Shown: piece by piece, positions 59,997 to 64,000 of the stretch
Position numbering within the stretch: the first letter of the stretch is position 1
How the letters are laid out: every line of letters starts with the position of its first letter
Source: Leisingera aquaemixtae
Lineage (GTDB): Bacteria; Pseudomonadota; Alphaproteobacteria; Rhodobacterales; Rhodobacteraceae
DNA: 64,000 bases
Assembly: GCF_001458395.1 (NCBI RefSeq)
Contig: NZ_CYSR01000002.1
Coordinates: forward strand, 124,001-188,000
Direction: 5' to 3'
Translations under genes and position numbers: made by a program
The notes under the pieces: model-generated
Told to the model about the DNA's origin: nothing
Databases searched by the model: none
What the model saw: only the letters and a program-made list of their open reading frames with translations

Positions 59997-62009
59997 TCAG
60001 CGCCAGAGGCGGGCGGAAGTCGCAAACAGTCCCTGCAGTTTGGAGAGCAGGCGGTTGCCAAGGCCCGGATGCGGCAGGCGGCCTTCGCGCGGGCGCAGCA
60101 CCGCCACTTCTGCCGGGCAGGGCTGGCCGGTCACCGGGTCGAAATAGCGCGGGTAGTCGATCAGCGCCGCATGGGCGAGACCCAACAGCGGCACCTGTGC
60201 CGTCCGCCAGGGCGGCACAGGTGCCAGGTCCGCGGTCAGCCCCCAGCCGGCATAAAACGGCGTTCCCAGCGTTGTCACCTTCACCCCGCGCAGTAGCGCC
60301 TCGAACCCCAGGAGCGAGGTCATTGTCCACACCTCCTGCACGTTTCCCAGCAGGGCCATGGGGTCTGCCTGCGCGGCAACAATGTCCGCCAGCCCCTCGG
60401 CATTCACCTGGCCTTTGCGCAGCCCGGCCTCCACATCCGGGTGCGGCTTGTAGATGATCACCGCCTCCGGGTTGGCGTCCCGCGCGGCGCGCAAAAGCTC
60501 CAGGTTGGTCCGCACCTGCCCGGCGCCGCACAGGATCGACGCATCATCCTCCACCTGGCCCGGCACCAGGATCCGGCGGCCGTCCGGCAGCGCCGGGACG
60601 GCGCCGCCCAGGTTGTATTTCGACACGCCGTCCCGGACCAGCGACTGCACCAGGCTCTCGGCTCGCAGCGCCTCCGCCTGGGTCATGTCCACCCGGCGCG
60701 CAATCAGCGCATCCAGTTCGGAGGGCGTGCGCGGATCGTAGTAGATCCCGCTCCGGTCGGTCACCAGCGACAGCGGCGGCACCAGCTCCGCGCCCAGTCC
60801 GCGCGAGCGCAGGAAGCCGTCCTCCACCCGCACCGCGCCTTTATACGCCTCTGTTGCCTTGCCGGCCCAGACCATCCAGCTGCGGCCGCTGGCCTGTGCC
60901 ATGGCCGGGTCTTCGGTGAACAGCACCTTCTTTTCTGCGCCATAGAACTGTTGCAGCGGCTTGCGTTTCCACATTCGCATTCCGGAGGCGGCCCAGCCAC
61001 AATGGTCCTGCCGCCAGGCGCGGACGCGCGCCTCCAGATTGTCCAGCACCGTTTCCAGCTCGCACAGTTCTTCCCGGAACGGGTCGTGCCATTTCGGATA
61101 AAGGATCATCGCCGCCGCAAACAGCTGCGCCCGTGTCAGCCGCCGCTGCCGCCGCGCGGGCGGCGCGTCGTCCGTGCTCAGCCCCCAGCCGGCATAAAAC
61201 GGCTGGCCGAAGACCCGCGGCTTGTGGCCTGCCAGGATCGCCTCGAACCCCAGCTGCGACGAGACGGTATAGACGCCGACCGCGCCCTCCAGCAGCGCCC
61301 AGGGCGACACGCTGCCGGTGAACAGCTCGACCCGCCCCTGTGCGTCTCCGGCGCCATAATAGCCCGCCCGGTAGCCGTGCAGCGTTTCGGGATGGGTCTT
61401 GATCAGCACCCGTGCGCCGGGGTGCTCCTCCTGGGCAAAGGCCAGCATCTCCAGAAACCGCGCGCGGTCTGCGCGCGATGCGGTGACGGAGGCATCGTCC
61501 CGTGCCTGGTCCGCCACCAGCACATAGCCGGGCTCCGGCACCGGATCTTCGGGATCAAAGGCGTTGTATTTGCTGAGATGCGCGGCCTTGAGCCGCGCAA
61601 CCGCATCGCGCGCCCGGCGCATCAGATGCGCGTCATCCAGCGGGTGGCTGGCCAGGAGCTGCTCCAGATCCGACGGGACGCCAGCGTCGAAGTGCACTCC
61701 GGCGCTGTCCAGCAGCAGGCCCGCAGGCGGCTCCCCGGCGCGGCCGGGATGGACCGAGCGCAAGAAGGCATCCTCGACCCGCAGCAGCCCGCAGCCGCGC
61801 TTCTGCGCCACTGCCAGCCCGCGCTGCGCCGTGGGGGAGGCGCCCCAGATGCCGACCACGTCTTCGGGCTGTGGCAGCCCCAGCCGGATATCGTAGCCGG
61901 ACAATTGCAGGATGCGCCGCACCCGGCGCTGGGTCAGAAAGCCGCCGTTGTAAACAAAAAGCCGGGACGCAGCGCTCCCGGCTTTGTGCTGGCCTGCGGT
62001 CAGGCTCAT
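59997..62009 (-). CDS. kpsC: Capsular polysaccharide glycosyltransferase KpsC
   Basis: KpsC-type protein of 670 residues, close to the length of the E. coli enzyme. It adds the beta-linked Kdo linker between phosphatidylglycerol and group 2 capsule. Two homologous halves are visible: the first has GCGLLRVEDAFLRSVHPGRA, VLIKTHPETLHGYRAGYYG and PFYAGWGLSTDDAPPARRQR; the second repeats them as GAVRVEDGFLRSRGLGAELV, VIIYKPHPDVEAGLRKGQV and PFYAGWGLTADLAPVP. The export gene ends 6 bp upstream of its start, so they form one operon. Confidence 0.93.
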   Translation of the reverse strand: MSLTAGQHKAGSAASRLFVYNGGFLTQRRVRRILQLSGYDIRLGLPQPEDVVGIWGASPTAQRGLAVAQKRGCGLLRVEDAFLRSVHPGRAGEPPAGLLLDSAGVHFDAGVPSDLEQLLASHPLDDAHLMRRARDAVARLKAAHLSKYNAFDPEDPVPEPGYVLVADQARDDASVTASRADRARFLEMLAFAQEEHPGARVLIKTHPETLHGYRAGYYGAGDAQGRVELFTGSVSPWALLEGAVGVYTVSSQLGFEAILAGHKPRVFGQPFYAGWGLSTDDAPPARRQRRLTRAQLFAAAMILYPKWHDPFREELCELETVLDNLEARVRAWRQDHCGWAASGMRMWKRKPLQQFYGAEKKVLFTEDPAMAQASGRSWMVWAGKATEAYKGAVRVEDGFLRSRGLGAELVPPLSLVTDRSGIYYDPRTPSELDALIARRVDMTQAEALRAESLVQSLVRDGVSKYNLGGAVPALPDGRRILVPGQVEDDASILCGAGQVRTNLELLRAARDANPEAVIIYKPHPDVEAGLRKGQVNAEGLADIVAAQADPMALLGNVQEVWTMTSLLGFEALLRGVKVTTLGTPFYAGWGLTADLAPVPPWRTAQVPLLGLAHAALIDYPRYFDPVTGQPCPAEVAVLRPREGRLPHPGLGNRLLSKLQGLFATSARLWR

Positions 62010-62015
62010 GCTGTT

Positions 62016-63152
62016 TTAGCTGCCGTCCAGCGCGGTCGAAACGCTCGACAGGGATCCGACCGGCGTCACCAGCAGCGAGATGGTCTTGGTCCACTGCGCA
62101 TACGGCGCTTCGGTAACATAAAGCGTGTCGTCGTCGCGGATCACAAAATCGCGGGCGACAAACAGCCCGTTCGGCTGGGTCAGGTTCAGCACATAGACCA
62201 TGCGCTGGGCGCCGATCAGATCGTCGCGGCCCAGCACCTGATTGGCGATTTCGGCAGGCTCGTTGCGCAGCACAAACACGCCCGTAGGGTCCGAGGCGGT
62301 GGAGATCAGGCCGCCGACCTGGGCAATGGCCTCCAGCGCGGACAGGTCCTGGCTTTCAAACGGCACCCGCGCCTGGGCGGAGGTTGCGCCAAGGGCGGTG
62401 AAGGAGCGGGTGTCCTCCTCCACCAGAATGCGGTCGCCGCCGCGCAGGGCGACATCCAGCGCCGGGTTGTCGAACAGGTCCTGGAACCAGATCTTGCCCT
62501 TTTCGTGGCCGCGGATCACGGTTACCTGGGCAATCTCCGGCTGGATCGTCACACCGCCGGCCTTGGCCAGCATGGAGGACAGGGTCCGGGTCGGGCGTTC
62601 GATCGGATAGACGCCCTGGGCGCCGACGGAGCCGGTGAGGCTGACAGTCGCCCCGTCGCCCGCCAAGCGGCGCACCTGCACCTGCGGATCCGGGGTCTGG
62701 TCTTCCAGCTCCCGGGTGATGGTCTCGCGCAGCTGATCCGGTGTATTGCCGGACGCCCGCAGGCGGCCTGCATAGGGCACAAAGATATAGCCGGCGCTGT
62801 CGACCTGCACCTCTTCCAGCACAGTGGCATTGGTGGCCTCGGCGGCCAGCAGCCCGTCATCGACGTTTTCCCAGACCGTCAGGCCCAGCACATCGCCGGG
62901 GCGGATGGTGTCAGAAGTCAGCCGCCCCGCCGAGGTGAACCCGGAGGAGAACCCCAGGGCAGGCACCACCGCCGTGGCGCGGGCCACCCGGTCGTTGACG
63001 GAGACGATAAAGGCATCGCCTTCCCGCTGCACGGACCCGGCGAAGATCTGGCGCTTGTTGGGGCCGACTTTGGGCAGGCCGCAGGAGGCGGCCAGCGTCA
63101 AGGCGGCCAGCATGGCCACCGGACGCGCCCAGCGAAGGGGAACGGATTTCAC
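62016..63152 (-). CDS. Polysaccharide export outer-membrane lipoprotein (Wza/KpsD-like)
   Basis: Export protein of about 378 residues with a lipoprotein signal (MLAALTLAASC, lipidated Cys near residue 24). The polysaccharide export domain is visible in IRPGDVLGLTVWENVDDGLL and SAGYIFVPYAGRLRASGNTP. SLBB-type domains follow (VSLTGSVGAQGVYPIERPTR and FTALGATSAQARVPFESQDL). It probably forms the outer-membrane exit of the capsule chain. A GTG at 63152 is preferred because GAGGAG lies at good distance and directly precedes the signal peptide; an upstream ATG adds 12 residues. It lies between kpsS and kpsC. Confidence 0.88.
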   Translation of the reverse strand: MKSVPLRWARPVAMLAALTLAASCGLPKVGPNKRQIFAGSVQREGDAFIVSVNDRVARATAVVPALGFSSGFTSAGRLTSDTIRPGDVLGLTVWENVDDGLLAAEATNATVLEEVQVDSAGYIFVPYAGRLRASGNTPDQLRETITRELEDQTPDPQVQVRRLAGDGATVSLTGSVGAQGVYPIERPTRTLSSMLAKAGGVTIQPEIAQVTVIRGHEKGKIWFQDLFDNPALDVALRGGDRILVEEDTRSFTALGATSAQARVPFESQDLSALEAIAQVGGLISTASDPTGVFVLRNEPAEIANQVLGRDDLIGAQRMVYVLNLTQPNGLFVARDFVIRDDDTLYVTEAPYAQWTKTISLLVTPVGSLSSVSTALDGS

Positions 63153-63247
63153 TGCTCGGTCTCCTCGACCAATTATTGTTTGCCTCAAGTTTTACCGGCA
63201 ACCTAACCGGGCAGCAGGGAAAAATCCAGTCTTAGGGCAAATCTGCG

Positions 63248-64000
63248 TCAGGTCACCAGGCGCAACTGTTGCCGCGGTGCCGCTGTGCCCAGGCGCAGCG
63301 CGTCATAGGGATCTTCCTCCACCAGCATCATATCCGCCACCTGGCGCAGCAGCTGGCGGCGCCCGTTGCGCGAATAATACCCTCCGGGCACCTGCGAGGT
63401 CTCCAGCAGGAAGCGGCGGTAATCCTTGTAGGCGCGGCTGTCAGGGCGCCTGGCGGCGGCAAAGAATTCCGCCAGCGGCTGCTCCGAGACAAACTCAGGC
63501 TTGCCATAGACCGCGCGGCCGAATACCCGCAGCGGGATGCCGCGCCACAGCACCTGCTGGCCGGCGGTGGAGTTGACGGTCACCGCTGTGCGCGCCTCGT
63601 TCAAAAGCTGCGCCAGCTTGCCGCCGCGCACGTAATGCACCCGGCCGGCGATGCCGTGCTCCCGCGCCAGCCGCCGCAGGGTGCGGCGCACCTGGGCGCG
63701 GCCATCCTCCAGCGGGTGCGCCTTGATCACCAGGTGGTGGTGGCGCGGGGCGCCTGCGGCGAAACCGCCGATCACTTCCGCCAGGAAATCGCCCATGCTG
63801 CTGAACGGGGAATGCATCTGGAAAGAGCTGTCATGCTCCAGCTGCAGCAGCGCAAGGTGATAGGGAAAGCCGCCGCCGCGGATGCGCTGCTCCGCCAGCC
63901 GCCGCTCCAGCGCCTGGGCGGGCATCAGCAGCAAGCGCTTGAGGTAGAGCTGGAATTCCTTGGTTACAGGCAGCGCCCGGTGCGGGCGGAAGTTGCGGTA
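63248..64000 (-). CDS. kpsS: Capsule export/Kdo-transferase KpsS, 5' end outside the window
   Basis: C-terminal part of KpsS, which acts with KpsC on the Kdo linker of group 2 capsule. The frame is open to the right edge (no start or stop in the last 66 bases), so this is a partial gene of at least 250 residues. Typical segments are FPYHLALLQLEHDSSFQMHS, HHHLVIKAHPLEDG, TAVTVNSTAGQQVLWRGIPL and the end of the glycosyltransferase-like domain. It is followed by the export gene and kpsC on the same strand. Confidence 0.9.
   Translation of the reverse strand, partial: YRNFRPHRALPVTKEFQLYLKRLLLMPAQALERRLAEQRIRGGGFPYHLALLQLEHDSSFQMHSPFSSMGDFLAEVIGGFAAGAPRHHHLVIKAHPLEDGRAQVRRTLRRLAREHGIAGRVHYVRGGKLAQLLNEARTAVTVNSTAGQQVLWRGIPLRVFGRAVYGKPEFVSEQPLAEFFAAARRPDSRAYKDYRRFLLETSQVPGGYYSRNGRRQLLRQVADMMLVEEDPYDALRLGTAAPRQQLRLVT

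Overview
The window looks like a chromosomal segment of a marine alphaproteobacterium of the Roseobacter group (Rhodobacteraceae, near Leisingera, Phaeobacter or Ruegeria). The grounds are a very GC-rich composition, a PleD-like cyclase next to a DUF3572 gene, a heterotetrameric sarcosine oxidase cluster (soxBDAG), a carnitine-catabolism cluster, an MttB-type methyltransferase lacking pyrrolysine, an alphaproteobacterial LexA box (GTTC-N7-GTTC) and short dispersed hairpin repeats of the kind seen in these genomes. The genus is an inference. There is no rRNA, prophage, insertion sequence or CRISPR array. Coding density is high throughout.

Layout. 1-8.5 kb: metallo-beta-lactamase-fold hydrolase, metG, MFS transporter, YceI protein, SOS-controlled imuA without imuB or dnaE2, alpha/beta hydrolase, rhodanese, aldo/keto reductase. 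8.5-13.5 kb: carnitine-to-betaine module (cdhR regulator, cdhC cleavage enzyme, lipocalin, fused carnitine dehydrogenase/betainyl-CoA thioesterase, SDR). 13.6-20 kb: XRE regulator, DUF2061 protein plus desaturase, DMT exporter, NUDIX and DUF983 pair, EF-hand protein, ECF-type sigma factor with a membrane partner and a periplasmic sensor-like protein. 20-26.5 kb: pleD-like cyclase, DUF3572, HAD phosphatase, MttB-family methyltransferase, H-NOX plus diguanylate cyclase pair. 26.7-31.8 kb: two tandem tRNA-Glu units, then recJ, glpX and hom. 31.9-39.6 kb: TetR/GNAT pair, ABM protein, pirin, class III cyclase, a reductive-dehalogenase-like iron-sulfur protein, LysR, a 3-hydroxyisobutyrate-dehydrogenase-like enzyme. 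39.6-42.4 kb: three Tad-type envelope proteins. 42.7-49.5 kb: glutamate dehydrogenase and soxBDAG. 49.6-54 kb: dnaG and rpoD. 54-58 kb: small secreted or hypothetical proteins, including three tandem paralogues. 58.2-59.8 kb: nrdR and ribD. 60-64 kb: capsule genes kpsC, a kpsD-like export gene and kpsS, which runs off the right edge.

How the genes fit together. A methylated-amine theme recurs. Carnitine is oxidised and cleaved to glycine betaine (8.5-13.5 kb). An MttB-family methyltransferase may act on a quaternary amine (22.9 kb). Sarcosine, the last methylated intermediate of betaine breakdown, is oxidised by SoxBDAG (44-49.5 kb) beside glutamate dehydrogenase. A second theme is cyclic-nucleotide signalling: two diguanylate cyclases, one coupled to an H-NOX haem sensor, and one class III nucleotidyl cyclase.

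The observations I rate highest are the three tandem secreted paralogues at 56.2-57.6 kb, the reductive-dehalogenase-like protein, the H-NOX protein without a recognisable YxSxR motif, the stand-alone imuA whose 3' end is made of palindromic repeats, and two families of dispersed hairpin repeats whose stems differ in sequence but keep pairing.
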